A DNA stretch of 64,000 nt from Clostridium sp. CAG:793 (GCA_000433915.1 HF993639.1:1-64000); one strand, 5' to 3'; counted from the first letter of the stretch, positions 9,083-20,175 are shown. Notes: generated by a model from the letters alone, not told the origin. A program made the numbers and translations.

Positions 9083-9931
9083 TTAGTTTGTTGATGAACT
9101 ACTTGATGATCCATAGTATTGTCTCATCATGTATGAATAATAATCAAATGGCTCTACTGTTTTTGGCTTACCATAATCTACTCCATAAGTTTCTACTGTT
9201 ATTGATGTTATTACTGGTGGATTTATTGGTTTATTTGCTTTTTTGGTAGTATCTTTACTGTCTGTATCTCTTGTTTCTACTTCTAAGTTAGATATTTGGT
9301 CTACAATGTCCATTCCTGATGTTACTTTTCCGAATGCAGCATATTGTCCGTCAAGACTTGTATTATCAGCTGTCATTATAAAGAATTGGCATGATGCTGA
9401 ATTATATCCTTTTTTAGTTAGGCTAGGGGTTGAACTATAATCTGATCTTGCCATTGATAATACTCCTCTTTCATGTTTTAGAGTATTCTTGTTATATCTA
9501 TTCATTATAAATTCACCTTCTATTGCATACGCATCTGTAGAATCTTCTCCTAAATTAGATAATTTTGCACTTCCTGTTCCATCTCCATTAGGATCCCCTC
9601 CTTGGATCATGAAACCTGGAATTGTTCTATGGAATGTTAATCCATTATAAAAACCTTTTTGTGCAAGTGCAATAAAGTTTGCTACTGTATTTGGTGCATA
9701 TTGTGGGTATAGTTCTGCTTCAATTACTCCCATATTTTCTATTGTTATTGTAACTGTAGGATTTTTAGCTACATAATTTTTCTTTTGAATTATAGTATTT
9801 AAAACATATGCTATTGCACCTAATACTATTAATATTGCTAAAGTAGTTGCTACTATTGCTATTTTCTTTGAATAATATCCCTTAGCTTTTGGCTCTTTTA
9901 CTTTTTTTACTTCTTCTTCCTTTTCTTTCAT
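9083..9931 (-). CDS. Membrane-anchored cyclophilin-type peptidyl-prolyl isomerase
   Basis: 282 residues: a short Lys/Glu-rich cytoplasmic tail, one membrane segment (about 25-47), then a cyclophilin domain with FHRTIPGFMIQGGD, GVLSMA and SQFFI. The C terminus ends in a Tyr/Ser-rich tail. It probably folds proteins outside the membrane. It stands alone between recN and disA. Confidence 0.9.
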   Translation of the reverse strand: MKEKEEEVKKVKEPKAKGYYSKKIAIVATTLAILIVLGAIAYVLNTIIQKKNYVAKNPTVTITIENMGVIEAELYPQYAPNTVANFIALAQKGFYNGLTFHRTIPGFMIQGGDPNGDGTGSAKLSNLGEDSTDAYAIEGEFIMNRYNKNTLKHERGVLSMARSDYSSTPSLTKKGYNSASCQFFIMTADNTSLDGQYAAFGKVTSGMDIVDQISNLEVETRDTDSKDTTKKANKPINPPVITSITVETYGVDYGKPKTVEPFDYYSYMMRQYYGSSSSSSTN

Positions 9932-10003
9932 TATTCTTGTCCTTTTTCATTATGTATTTAGGCTTATGGTTTGCCTATGACCTAATATGTGTATACAATA
10001 CTA

Positions 10004-11053
10004 CTAAATCATCATATTGTCAAATGCTAATTGTTCTTGCATTCTTTTTAATGATTGAATTATTGTTCTTGCTCTAACTTCTCCGATTCCGTCAACTGTG
10101 TCTAATTCTTTTATGTCAGCTGATAATAAATGCTGAAATGATTTGAATTTTTTTACCAAATTATCAACTATATTAGCTGGCATTCTTGGTATCTTGCTTA
10201 ATACTCTATATCCTCTTGCATATATTGTTACTTCATCAAAATTGTCTGTTTCTTTCATTCCTAATATTCCTGCTATTATTGGTGTTTTAAATAGCTCTTC
10301 GTAGCTTAGCTTTTTGATTTCATTATATGCGTCTATTGGATCCTTTTTTACAACATAGTCTTTAAATAGCAGTTTTTCTTCTTTTTCTACTCCATCTATT
10401 AATTCATCAAGTTGCATTGATATTAATCTTCCTTCAGTACCTAATTCGTATACTGCTTTTCTAACTTCATCTGCTATCTTCATAAGCATTTCACATCTTT
10501 GTATTGTTTCGATTAATAGTTCTAAAGTTGCTATATCATTAAATTCGTATTCGTTTAATCTGTTTATCTTGTTGTCAAATACTTTCCTATATTTTTCAAC
10601 AGTTTGCAAAGCTTGGTTGGCTTTTGCTGCAACTCTTGATGTATCTTCTAAAACATATCTTTCATTTGAATTATATATAGTTATTATTCCTCTTCTTTGA
10701 GATATACTTATTACTATGTTTCCTGTTTTTTTAGATACACGCTCTGCTGTTCTATGTCTAGTTCCCGTTTCAGTTGTTGGAATACTTGCATCTGGCATTA
10801 GTTGTGCATTTGCAAATAATATTCTTTTTAAATCTTCACTTAAAATAATTGCACCATCCATTTTAGCTAATTCATATAATCTTGCTGGAGTATAGTCAAC
10901 ATTTATATTAAATCCACCGTCAACTATTTCCATTACTTCCTTACTATCACCAATTACTATTAATGCTCCAGTTTTTGCTTTTAATATATTGTCTAACCCT
11001 TCTCTTATTTGCGTTCCTGGCGCTATCATTTTCAAAATTTCAACTAGTTCCAA
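10004..11053 (-). CDS. disA: Diadenylate cyclase / DNA integrity scanning protein DisA
   Basis: About 349 residues. The N-terminal DAC domain has the DGA (MDGAIIL) and RHRTAER motifs needed for c-di-AMP synthesis. A linker and a C-terminal helix-hairpin-helix region (TVDGIGEVRART) bind branched DNA. TTG 11053 follows a G-rich ribosome-binding site; TTG 11068 is the alternative. It follows radA as in many Firmicutes, and RadA is a known functional partner. Confidence 0.95.
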   Translation of the reverse strand: MELVEILKMIAPGTQIREGLDNILKAKTGALIVIGDSKEVMEIVDGGFNINVDYTPARLYELAKMDGAIILSEDLKRILFANAQLMPDASIPTTETGTRHRTAERVSKKTGNIVISISQRRGIITIYNSNERYVLEDTSRVAAKANQALQTVEKYRKVFDNKINRLNEYEFNDIATLELLIETIQRCEMLMKIADEVRKAVYELGTEGRLISMQLDELIDGVEKEEKLLFKDYVVKKDPIDAYNEIKKLSYEELFKTPIIAGILGMKETDNFDEVTIYARGYRVLSKIPRMPANIVDNLVKKFKSFQHLLSADIKELDTVDGIGEVRARTIIQSLKRMQEQLAFDNMMI

Positions 11054-11123
11054 ATTAAGCCCCCACAATCTTTATATTAATATTTTGTCTTCTTTGGTCT
11101 GTTATTATTTTTTTCTTTTGAGC

Positions 11124-12501
11124 TTAATTATTGAATATCCCAATTACTCTTAGTGCTTCGTTTATATTTTTCACTCCTATTATATCCAATTTATAGGAAT
11201 TTTTCAAGAGTTTCTTATTATTTTCAGGAATTATACACTTTTTTATTCCTAGTCTTTCTGATTCTTTTAATCTTTTGTCTATCATGTTTACAGATCTTAT
11301 TTCTCCTGTTAGGCCTACTTCTCCAATTATTGCAGTGTCTTTTGGAATGTAAACATTTTTATAACTTGATGCTATAACTAATGCTATTCCCAAATCAACT
11401 GCTGGTTCTGTTATCTTCATTCCACTTACTACATTTACATAAACATCTTGATTTCCTAAGCTTAAATGCGCTCTTTTTTCAAGAACAGCTAGTAGCAATG
11501 CTATCTTGTTAAAATCTATCCCATTTCCTGTTCTTTTTGGTATTCCATAAAAGCTCTGAGTTGTAAGTGCTTGTAGCTCTACTAATAGTGGTCTTGTTCC
11601 TTCTAAGCTACATACTATTCCTGCTCCTGGAACATTTTCTTGATCTTCTGATATTAAAATCGATGACGGATTTGTTACTTCGCACATTCCTTCATTTAGC
11701 ATTTCAAACATTCCAATTTCGTTTGTTGAGCCAAATCTGTTCTTTACACCTCTTAATATTCTATAAGAAAAATATCTTTCACCTTCTAAATATAAAACAG
11801 TGTCTACCATGTGTTCTAAGACTCTTGGTCCTGCAATGTTTCCGTCTTTTGTAACATGTCCAATTATTATTGTTGTTATTTGATTTTGTTTGCAGCATTT
11901 CATGATTCTTGCTGTTATTTCTCTTACTTGACTTACTGTTCCTGGTGCGGATGAAATTTCGTTTGAATACATTGTTTGTATAGAGTCTATTACTACTAGT
12001 TTTGGCTTTATTTCTATGATCTCCGCTTCTATTGCATCAATATCTGTTTCTCCAAGGAACAATATATGGTCATTATGTATTTGTAATCTGTCAGCTCTTA
12101 ATTTTACTTGTTCTGCCGATTCTTCTCCTGATACGTATAATACTTTTTCATCTTCACCTTTTGCAATTTTATCACATAGCTGTAGTATTAGAGTGGATTT
12201 TCCTATACCCGGTTCTCCTCCAATTAGCACTAGTGACCCTTTTACAATTCCTCCACCTAATACTCTATCAAGTTCTTCATAGCCTGTTGATGTTCGTATT
12301 GCTTCTTTTCCTTCAACTTTGTTAAGGTTCATAGGTTTTGTTTTTTCTTTAAGATTAATACTCGCTCCGACTTGATGTTACAGCTTGTACTTTTTCTTCG
12401 TAAAAAGTATTCCATGCATTGCATGCAGGACATTTTCCTAGCCATTTAGGAGATTCATATCCACAGTCACTGCATACAAATATTGATTTTGCTTTTGCCA
12501 T
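11124..12501 (-). CDS. radA: DNA repair protein RadA, read through a +1 frameshift at CGGA
   Basis: ATG 12501 follows AAAGGA and encodes the family's C4 zinc finger (CSDCG..KCPAC) in 44 codons. The next codon is CGG (12369-12367), and the zero frame stops three codons later at TAA. Skipping C12369 gives GGA GCG AGT and continues into the ATPase: Walker A GGEPGIGKST, the RadA motif KNRFG and a Lon-like domain. The joined protein is 458 residues, the B. subtilis RadA length. An internal start at ATG 12332 would give 402 residues without the zinc finger and has no good ribosome-binding site. RadA promotes recombination-branch migration. Confidence 0.88.
12366..12369 (-). other. +1 frameshift site CGGA in radA
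   Basis: Zero frame: AGT CGG AGC GAG TAT TAA. +1 frame: AGT (C) GGA GCG AGT ATT AAT, which joins the zinc finger to the ATPase domain. Confidence 0.85.
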
Positions 12502-12522
12502 TATTATTCCTTTCTTTGAGTC

Positions 12523-14478
12523 TTATACTAGCATATCTATAAACATTGCATGTGACCATCCTAGTCCTATTACCCATTTCTCATTTAGATCACTATTTGC
12601 TTGTTCAGCTAATAATCCTGTTTCAGTTGCACTGTTTACAATGAATCTCATACATTCATTTGCTGATTTCTGGTTTCCTATTTTTTTATAGTATAATCCC
12701 ATCCATGCAGTTGCAACTATCCAAGGGTTAGTTCCTCCCATATAGTTATCTCCTTGGAATCTTAGATATCCTCCTAGATATGTTCTTAATGTCATGTTTA
12801 TTTGTTCTACTGTATTAGTTATAATTTTTTCTTTAGGATCAAATACTTCAAATGGTATTACTGCTCCTAATATACTTATGTCTGTTAATCTGTCATTTGT
12901 ATTTCTTACTAACACTTTTCTTTGTTTATCATACAAGTTATTCATTATATATTGCTTGATTTCTCTCATTAAGCCTTCGTATCTTGCTTTTGCTAGTATT
13001 ATGTCATCTTGTTTTAGTCTATTGTTTGTGTAAAATTCTGATATTTCATCATATATTTCTATCATTGAATGGAATGCTCCATATATTGCGCAAATTGAGT
13101 ATAAATGTACTCCTTCGTTCATTTCCCATAAGTCATAACTATTGTGTTTATATATTTCGTCTCTTTCTTTATAATTGTAGTCTTTTTCTAATTGCATTCT
13201 TACTACATCTATTTTCTCTTCTTTACCCATTATATGATTAATATATTTTTCCATGAAGTCTGTTGCTTTTTCCATCATTCTTAAATTGTCTTTTAAGAAT
13301 TTCTTGTCTTTTTTTCCTGTACGTTTTTCCATTGTTTTATAATGTTGTAAGGCTCCCCATACAACTATTGCTGTTTCGTCTATCTGATATCCCCAGCAAG
13401 GTGCAAGTCTTCCATCTGAATAAAATCTTTGTTCCCACATTCCATTTTTTGATTGCGTTTTTTTCAAGAAGATTTCATACATTTTTTTAGTCATATCTTC
13501 AAATCCAATATGATCTAATGCTTCATACATCATTACGGCATCTCTTGGCCAGCAATAGGCATATTTTCCGCACTTATCTTGCTCTTCATCTATTTCTAAT
13601 GATGCACTGATTCCACCTGTTTTTTCATTCATCAATAATGGCATAAATAATATTGTTCTTTTATATATTTGTATTAATTTATTTGTATATTCTGTTCCAT
13701 CATTTTTTAATTTTAGAGCGTCATGAGCATCTACGTACTTTTGCCAGTATTTATTTACTTTTTCAATTTCTTTATCAAAGTTTAGTTTTCTTAATTTATC
13801 AATTTGTTCTGCTGTATCTTTTATGTCTTCATCATCATATTTTAGATACATTAATAATACAAATTCTTTTTCCTCACCTGGTTTTATTGTCCCTATGTCA
13901 TAGCTTATTGCTGCATTTGCAGACATTCCTATATAGTCTTTGTCATAGATTGTTCCTGACAATATATTTCTTTCTACATTATTTAACTGATGACTTAATA
14001 GTTTTTCAGTAGAAAATATAGCTGATGTAAAGTTATGACTATATTGAATTAAGGCATTATTTTCTATCATTGCTCCTGCCATGTTGTTGTATGATGATAC
14101 TGCTCCTGAATGTACTAAGAAGTTTACATTTAATTCTATTGTATTGTTATTCTTGAATATATATTTTTTAAGTAATACATCTTGATTTATCATTACACAA
14201 TCTATTTGATGTATTTTTAAATTAAAATATGTGTTTTCTATTTCTGTATTTAGTACATTTGAATTTTCTGTATAATATTGCTTATATTTGTTATTGATAT
14301 CTTTATGCAAATAAATTATGTTTGAATCGTTTATTTTGATTCCTGTATGAAAAAAATCAGAATACTGTCTATAATCTGGTAATGGATAGTATAGTCTTAA
14401 TAGTTCTCCATATTTACTGAAACTGACTGTTATATCTTTGTTTCCAATAAATGCGTCATTGTAATATTTCTTTTTCAT
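12523..14478 (-). CDS. GH15-type glucoamylase / glucodextranase-like protein
   Basis: 651 residues: an N-terminal beta-sandwich (about 1-230) and a C-terminal (alpha/alpha)6 catalytic region. Typical GH15 features are YCWPRDAVMMYEAL, WGYQIDETAIVVWG and GGTNPWIVATAWMGLYY. There is no signal peptide, so it is probably cytoplasmic and acts on storage or imported alpha-glucans. Its start overlaps the stop of the upstream nuclease gene by 4 nt, suggesting translational coupling. Confidence 0.87.
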   Translation of the reverse strand: MKKKYYNDAFIGNKDITVSFSKYGELLRLYYPLPDYRQYSDFFHTGIKINDSNIIYLHKDINNKYKQYYTENSNVLNTEIENTYFNLKIHQIDCVMINQDVLLKKYIFKNNNTIELNVNFLVHSGAVSSYNNMAGAMIENNALIQYSHNFTSAIFSTEKLLSHQLNNVERNILSGTIYDKDYIGMSANAAISYDIGTIKPGEEKEFVLLMYLKYDDEDIKDTAEQIDKLRKLNFDKEIEKVNKYWQKYVDAHDALKLKNDGTEYTNKLIQIYKRTILFMPLLMNEKTGGISASLEIDEEQDKCGKYAYCWPRDAVMMYEALDHIGFEDMTKKMYEIFLKKTQSKNGMWEQRFYSDGRLAPCWGYQIDETAIVVWGALQHYKTMEKRTGKKDKKFLKDNLRMMEKATDFMEKYINHIMGKEEKIDVVRMQLEKDYNYKERDEIYKHNSYDLWEMNEGVHLYSICAIYGAFHSMIEIYDEISEFYTNNRLKQDDIILAKARYEGLMREIKQYIMNNLYDKQRKVLVRNTNDRLTDISILGAVIPFEVFDPKEKIITNTVEQINMTLRTYLGGYLRFQGDNYMGGTNPWIVATAWMGLYYKKIGNQKSANECMRFIVNSATETGLLAEQANSDLNEKWVIGLGWSHAMFIDMLV

Positions 14479-16151
14479 TTGTTTTCGTCTCCCTTATTCA
14501 TTATTTGAACAATTTGTTTTCTTAAATCATTTACTCTATTATTAAGTTTAGCCATATCTTCATCTGCTGTAGATTGCATTCTAATGTCTTCTTTTAATGC
14601 GTGTTTCATTTCTTCTAGTTCATTTTCTAATGCTTGCATTTTGTCTATAAGCTCTAATTTACTAAATTGCTTCTTTACAGGATCTTTGTATTTTTCAATT
14701 ACTTCACATTCATTTCCTAAAGTGTATTCTTGGCCATACTCTGGAATTGATATTCCTATTTTTGAATCTGTCTGTTCTAATATTTTATCTCTTAATACTT
14801 CTTGTGAATCATATTCTCCATGTACTAGGAATATATGTTTTGGCATTATCTCATTAAATGATGCTACATAATTAAGTAAACCTTGTTGGTCTGCATGACC
14901 AGAATATCCTTCAATATATTCAACTCTTGCTTTTACTGCAAATTCTTCTCCTAGTATTTTTACTTTTTTATCACCATCAACGATTCTTCTACCTAATGTT
15001 CCTGGTGCTTGATATCCAACAAATAGTATTGTACTTTGTGGGTTCCAGATATTATGTTTTAAATGATGTTTTATTCTTCCGACATCACACATTCCACTTG
15101 CAGATATTATTATACATGGTTCATTTGATTCATTTAACGCTTTTGATTCGTCTACTGATTGTGTGAAATGTAGTCCTGGAAATTCTAGTGGATTATCTCC
15201 TCTTAGCATAAATTCTTTTATTTCATCTGAAAATAAATCCATGTTTTTCTTAAATACTTCTGTTGCTGATACAGCTAATGGACTATCTACATATACTGGA
15301 ACTTTCATTAATGTTTCATATTCCCTTTGAAATTCTTTATCATTTTTATGCTGATCTTTTATTTTGTTTATTTCATATAATATTTCCTGCGTTCTTCCTA
15401 CTGCAAATGAAGGAATTACAACAGTTCCACCATTATCTATAGTTTCTGATACTATTTTTAAGAATAACGAAGCTTTCTGATCATTTCTCATATGAAGTCT
15501 ACTTCCATATGTTGATTCCATTATTAGATAATCTGCACTTGATATCATTGTTGGACTTGCTAATAATGGTATATCATTGTTTCCTATATCTCCTGAAAAT
15601 ACTATCTTTTCTTGCTTTTCATTTTCAGTAACCCATACTTCTATCATGCTTGACCCTAGCATGTGTCCTGCATCATTAAATCTTACAGATATATCTGGTG
15701 TTATTTCTATTATTTCATCATATTTTACAGGCTTAAATACTTCTAAACAATCTAATGCGTCTTGTGCTGTATATAATGGTTCTAGCAAGTCTCTTTTTCC
15801 TGCTCTTTTCCTTTTCTTGTTTTTATTTTCTGTTTCAGTTTCTTGTATATGTCCACTGTCTGGTAGCATTATATTGCATAAATCACATGTTGCTTTTGTT
15901 GCATATATTGGATTTCTGTATCCATCTTTATATAGTTTAGGGATTCTTCCTGAATGGTCTATATGTGCATGTGTTAATAGCATAAAATCAATATCTGATA
16001 CATCATATTCAAATGGTCTATCATTTAATATTTCTTCCTCCATTCTTCCTTGATGTAATCCGCAGTCAACAAGAAATTTCTTTCCAGCTCCTTCTATTAA
16101 AAAGTTTGAACCTGTTACAGTTCTTGTTGCGCCTAAAAAAGTTATTTTCAT
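14475..16151 (-). CDS. MBL-fold beta-CASP RNA-metabolising hydrolase
   Basis: 558 residues. The zinc motif is THAHIDHSGRIP, and further motifs are SGDIGNNDIP, SASGMCDVGRI and SGHADQQGLL. These define the metallo-beta-lactamase/beta-CASP family that includes CPSF73-like and RNase J-like nucleases. A coiled-coil tail (about 495-555) is unusual. ATG 16151 follows AAAAGGAAAG. Endo- or exonuclease activity is inferred. Confidence 0.88.
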   Translation of the reverse strand: MKITFLGATRTVTGSNFLIEGAGKKFLVDCGLHQGRMEEEILNDRPFEYDVSDIDFMLLTHAHIDHSGRIPKLYKDGYRNPIYATKATCDLCNIMLPDSGHIQETETENKNKKRKRAGKRDLLEPLYTAQDALDCLEVFKPVKYDEIIEITPDISVRFNDAGHMLGSSMIEVWVTENEKQEKIVFSGDIGNNDIPLLASPTMISSADYLIMESTYGSRLHMRNDQKASLFLKIVSETIDNGGTVVIPSFAVGRTQEILYEINKIKDQHKNDKEFQREYETLMKVPVYVDSPLAVSATEVFKKNMDLFSDEIKEFMLRGDNPLEFPGLHFTQSVDESKALNESNEPCIIISASGMCDVGRIKHHLKHNIWNPQSTILFVGYQAPGTLGRRIVDGDKKVKILGEEFAVKARVEYIEGYSGHADQQGLLNYVASFNEIMPKHIFLVHGEYDSQEVLRDKILEQTDSKIGISIPEYGQEYTLGNECEVIEKYKDPVKKQFSKLELIDKMQALENELEEMKHALKEDIRMQSTADEDMAKLNNRVNDLRKQIVQIMNKGDENK

Positions 16152-16202
16152 TTGTTCTTTCCTTTTCTTGAAATTTGTAATCATTTAGCAGATTACATGC
16201 TT

Positions 16203-17673
16203 TTATTCAAATATTTTTGTTTTCTTTTTTCTCTTTATTTCAACATTGCTTCCATCTGGTAACTGGACATTATACTCTTTTTCTAATGTATCTCCATCAT
16301 ATATTTGAACCCATATTCCATCTTCTGAGTTAGATAATTTTATATATAATCCTTCTAAGTTTACTGCTTGTGATTCAAATATTCCTGATAATAATCGTAT
16401 ATCCAAATCGTCATTATTTGATATTGGATTTAATACTCTTCCTTCTATTGCTTTTGGTATTATTTTTCTTTGTAGATCTATTAGTCTCATTTTGCAATTT
16501 GGTATATAGTTTAAATATCGTATTTCATATATTATGTCTAATATTTCTTTTCTATCTTCCGCTTTTTCTATTTTCTTTTCATAGCATCTCAAAAATTCTG
16601 TCTGTAATTTTGATATATCTGTTTTGCATTCATATAATTTTATTTGATACATTAGTTCATCTCGTGCTTTTATGAATTCATTTGGATTCTGCATTTTATT
16701 ATATTCATCTATTTTTGATAATATACTATTTCTTTCTTTTTCTAGTAAATCTGCATAATGGCTAACGCTAAATATTTTCTGTTCATTTGGTAATTTGCTA
16801 TTATAATTTAGATATTGCTGTTTTAAAATTACAGGATTATTCATTATTTCGTCAATGTTTCTTATTTGTTCTAATAATCTTTTCTTTTCTTCTCCTATTT
16901 CAATAACATATTTAGCTTGGTCTTTCATTTTTGATAATTTTGTTTTATATTCGGCTAATTTTTTTAGTATATGTTCGTTTTGATTTTTGTCATAAGACAT
17001 ATAGAATTGTATTGCAACTTTTGCAAGTTCGTTCCATAGTCCTTCTGTCATATTCTTTTTTAGTATTGCAATATTGTTGCTATTTATTTCATTTATAAAA
17101 TCTTTTCCGTATAAATACACTAATAAATTGTATATTATGTTACATTCTGTGCTTTCTATTTCATTTGGTAGTATTGACCATGACCATCCATTAAAGTCTC
17201 GTATTACTTCTGACACTGATATACATTTGCCTATTTCTATACATGTGATTATTGCTTTTTCTTCAGTTGGTAGATCTTCTTTTACGTCGTCTATGCTAGC
17301 TTTCATTATTCCATATAAAAGCGTTTTTTCATTTGGAAATGATATTACCCTTTTTTGTTTTGTTTTGCAATTTATTTTTAAATTGTCGTCTACTATTTTG
17401 CATTTTGTTTCATTTAATATCTTAGCTAATTCTGTATTTGGCTCTGCTATTTCTATAGTGTCACAATAGTTGTAAACATTGTCTACAATCATTTTTAAAA
17501 AAGTGTCTCTTTCTGGTACTTCTCTTTTTACGTTTTTATAATTTGAAAAACTATCTTCTGTTTTATAAAGCATACTAAGCAAAAGGTTTCCAGCATCCTG
17601 TCCGGAATCCTTTTGCTTCTGCGATGTTGGCTAATTCTTCTTTATAATCTTTTACTAGAAATTTGCCTTTCAA
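16203..17673 (-). CDS. Unknown protein after ftsK, read through a +1 frameshift at CGGA
   Basis: TTG 17673, preceded by AAAGGAG, encodes 23 codons ending in AKGF. The next codon is CGG (17604-17602), and the zero frame stops at TAG nine codons later. Skipping C17604 gives GGA CAG GAT and joins directly to a long frame, for a total of about 489 residues. Without the shift the long frame would have to start at TTG 17582. The protein is charged, with helical segments (about 240-345) and a possible beta-rich C terminus (about 410-489). I do not recognise the family. It lies 24 nt downstream of ftsK, probably in one operon. Confidence 0.75.
17601..17604 (-). other. +1 frameshift site CGGA in the gene after ftsK
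   Basis: Zero frame: GGA TTC CGG ACA GGA TGC, then TAG. +1 frame: TTC (C) GGA CAG GAT GCT, which opens the rest of the gene. Confidence 0.85.
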
Positions 17674-17697
17674 TTCTGCTCTCCTTTGTTATATACT

Positions 17698-20175
17698 TTA
17701 TTGTTGTTCTGCTCCTTCTTGGTTTTCTACTTGTTGTACATTTTTGTTTTGCATATTTGATGCTGGAGCCATTTTTAATTCTTGCCATCTTTCTTTTGAC
17801 ATTAATACTTCTCTTGGCTTGCTTCCTTGGTATCCTGATATTATGCCTCTTTCTTCCATTTGATCTATTATTCTTCCGGCTCTTGCATATCCTACTTTGA
17901 ATCTTCTTTGAATGTATGATGTTGAGGCCTGTCCTGATTCTACACACATTTCTATTGCTTCATCTAATAATGGATCTGTTTCATCATCTTCGTCGTCATT
18001 CTTATCTACTCTGTCTGGTTCGTCTGCTTTTTCTATTGTTTCCATTATGTGTTCATCATATTGACTTTCGCCATCACGTTTTATGAATTTTACTATATTT
18101 TCTACTTCTTTGTCTGATATAAATGCTCCTTGAATTCTTACTGGCTTTGGTGCTCCTGATGGATAGAATAACATGTCACCTTTTCCTAATAGTTTCTCAG
18201 CTCCTGCTCCATCTAGTATTGTTCTTGAGTCAACTTGTGATGATACTGCAAATGCTATTCTTGATGGAATATTTGCTTTTATTATTCCTGTGATTACGTC
18301 AACAGATGGTCTTTGAGTCGCTATTACTAAGTGCATTCCTGCTGCTCTTGCCATTTGTGCAAGACGGCATATTGCATCTTCTACTTCTTTAGCAGCAACC
18401 ATCATTAAGTCTGCTAACTCGTCTATTATTATTACGATTTGTGGCAAACGTGGTTCTCCTGCTTTTTCTGCCGCTTCATTATATCCTTTTATGTCTCTTA
18501 CATTTTTGTTAGCAAATAAACTGTATCTATTTACCATTTCTTGTACAGCCCATGCAAGTGCTCCCGCGGCTTTCTTAGGATCTGTTACAACTGGAATTAA
18601 TAAATGTGGTATTCCATTATATACAGATAGTTCTACAACTTTTGGGTCAACCATTAGTAATTTTACTTCACTTGGTTTTGCTTTGTATAAAATGCTTGTT
18701 ATTAATGTATTTATACAAACTGATTTTCCTGAACCAGTACTTCCCGCAATTAGTAAGTGAGGCATTTTTGCTATATCTGTTACAACTGCATCACCACCAA
18801 CGTCTTTTCCTAATGCAAATGTTAATTTTGATTTTCCATCAGTAAATTTATCAGAATCAATTATATCTCTTAAGGCTACTATTGATTTTGATTTATTAGG
18901 AACTTCTATTCCTACTGTATGTTTTCCAGGTATTGGAGCTTCTATTCTTATTGTTTCTGCTTCTAGGCTTAGTGCAATATCATCTGATAAGTTAGCAATC
19001 TTGCTTACTCTTACACCTTCTGCTGGTGCTAATTCATATCTTGTTATTGCTGGTCCTACTGATACATTTTCTACTTTAGCAGACACACCAAAGCTATATA
19101 ATGTTCTTCTTAATTTCTCAGCTGTTGCTAATAATGCTTTTCTGCTTCCAACATCATCATCTCCATTTCCTTGGGCAAGTAATTCAACTGGCGGAAATTC
19201 ATAGTTTTCATCTTCTACTGTTAATGCATGTTGTAGTTGTAATACTTCTTTTGTTTTTGCTTCTTTTTCGACTTCCTGTTTTTCAAATAGATTTGCATTA
19301 TTTTGTTCCGGACTCTTTCCAGGTGTCATTGATGCAGCAACTTGAATTGCTGATTTTGCTCCTTTATTTGTTTTTCCAACATTAAAGTTTGGAACATCTA
19401 GTCCATCATTTGTGTGATCATATTTTTTAGGTTCTTTCAAATTTATTGTTATTTGTTCATCTAATGGCGCATTTTCAAGTTTCTTAGCAGCTTCTCTTTC
19501 TTGCTTTTCTCTTATTCTTCTTTCTCTAGCTGTTTCTCTTGGCACTTCTTGTACGATTTCTTTATTAGTGGTTTTTTCGTCTTCTCCTCTTGCTCTTATT
19601 CTTTCTTCTCTATTTTTTGACATCTTATCTAATGAATTTGCTATTGCATCTGCTGGATGTAATCCAAATATAAATACTGCAAATATTAAGCTTACTCCAA
19701 TTGCAGCAATAGGTGTTGCTATAGGGCCTATTAGATTTATACATGGAAATGCAATTAGTGTTCCTATCACACCTCCACCTATATCTTTTGTTCCTAAATC
19801 ATACGCTCTTGATAATGCTGAATCTATTGTTGTATTCATTGAAATGTTGCCTTTTGATATTTGATAACATGCTAAAATTACATCTATTAATATTAATATT
19901 CCTATAAACATTAATAGCTTTGATGAATAATATTTGGTATCTCTCTCATGTGCAATATATAGTCCCATTCCAAGTAATCCTATTGGTACTAAATATTTTA
20001 TATATCCAAATACTCCTCCTAATGCAGGACTTAGTGTTTTTCCTAAATATCCTGATTTTGTATATATTAATACGGCTAAAACAATTGCAACTAGTATTAC
20101 TACCATTACAGTTATATTTAGCTTACGTTGTTCTTGTTTCTTTTTTGTAGCTTTGCTTACTTTCTTCTTAGGCAT
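17698..20175 (-). CDS. ftsK: DNA translocase FtsK/SpoIIIE
   Basis: 825 residues: four membrane segments (about 18-180), a charged linker, then the RecA-like motor with Walker A GSTGSGKSVC and Walker B IVIIIDELADLMM. The C-terminal gamma winged-helix domain (STSYIQRRFKVGYARAGRI) reads KOPS/SRS-type sites. GGAGG precedes the ATG. In spore formers this protein also pumps the chromosome into the forespore. Confidence 0.96.
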   Translation of the reverse strand: MPKKKVSKATKKKQEQRKLNITVMVVILVAIVLAVLIYTKSGYLGKTLSPALGGVFGYIKYLVPIGLLGMGLYIAHERDTKYYSSKLLMFIGILILIDVILACYQISKGNISMNTTIDSALSRAYDLGTKDIGGGVIGTLIAFPCINLIGPIATPIAAIGVSLIFAVFIFGLHPADAIANSLDKMSKNREERIRARGEDEKTTNKEIVQEVPRETARERRIREKQEREAAKKLENAPLDEQITINLKEPKKYDHTNDGLDVPNFNVGKTNKGAKSAIQVAASMTPGKSPEQNNANLFEKQEVEKEAKTKEVLQLQHALTVEDENYEFPPVELLAQGNGDDDVGSRKALLATAEKLRRTLYSFGVSAKVENVSVGPAITRYELAPAEGVRVSKIANLSDDIALSLEAETIRIEAPIPGKHTVGIEVPNKSKSIVALRDIIDSDKFTDGKSKLTFALGKDVGGDAVVTDIAKMPHLLIAGSTGSGKSVCINTLITSILYKAKPSEVKLLMVDPKVVELSVYNGIPHLLIPVVTDPKKAAGALAWAVQEMVNRYSLFANKNVRDIKGYNEAAEKAGEPRLPQIVIIIDELADLMMVAAKEVEDAICRLAQMARAAGMHLVIATQRPSVDVITGIIKANIPSRIAFAVSSQVDSRTILDGAGAEKLLGKGDMLFYPSGAPKPVRIQGAFISDKEVENIVKFIKRDGESQYDEHIMETIEKADEPDRVDKNDDEDDETDPLLDEAIEMCVESGQASTSYIQRRFKVGYARAGRIIDQMEERGIISGYQGSKPREVLMSKERWQELKMAPASNMQNKNVQQVENQEGAEQQ

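Noticed and set aside
12361..12400. RadA zinc finger as an independent small zinc-ribbon gene.
   Set aside because: The finger matches the RadA N terminus, and the +1 join gives the usual RadA length.
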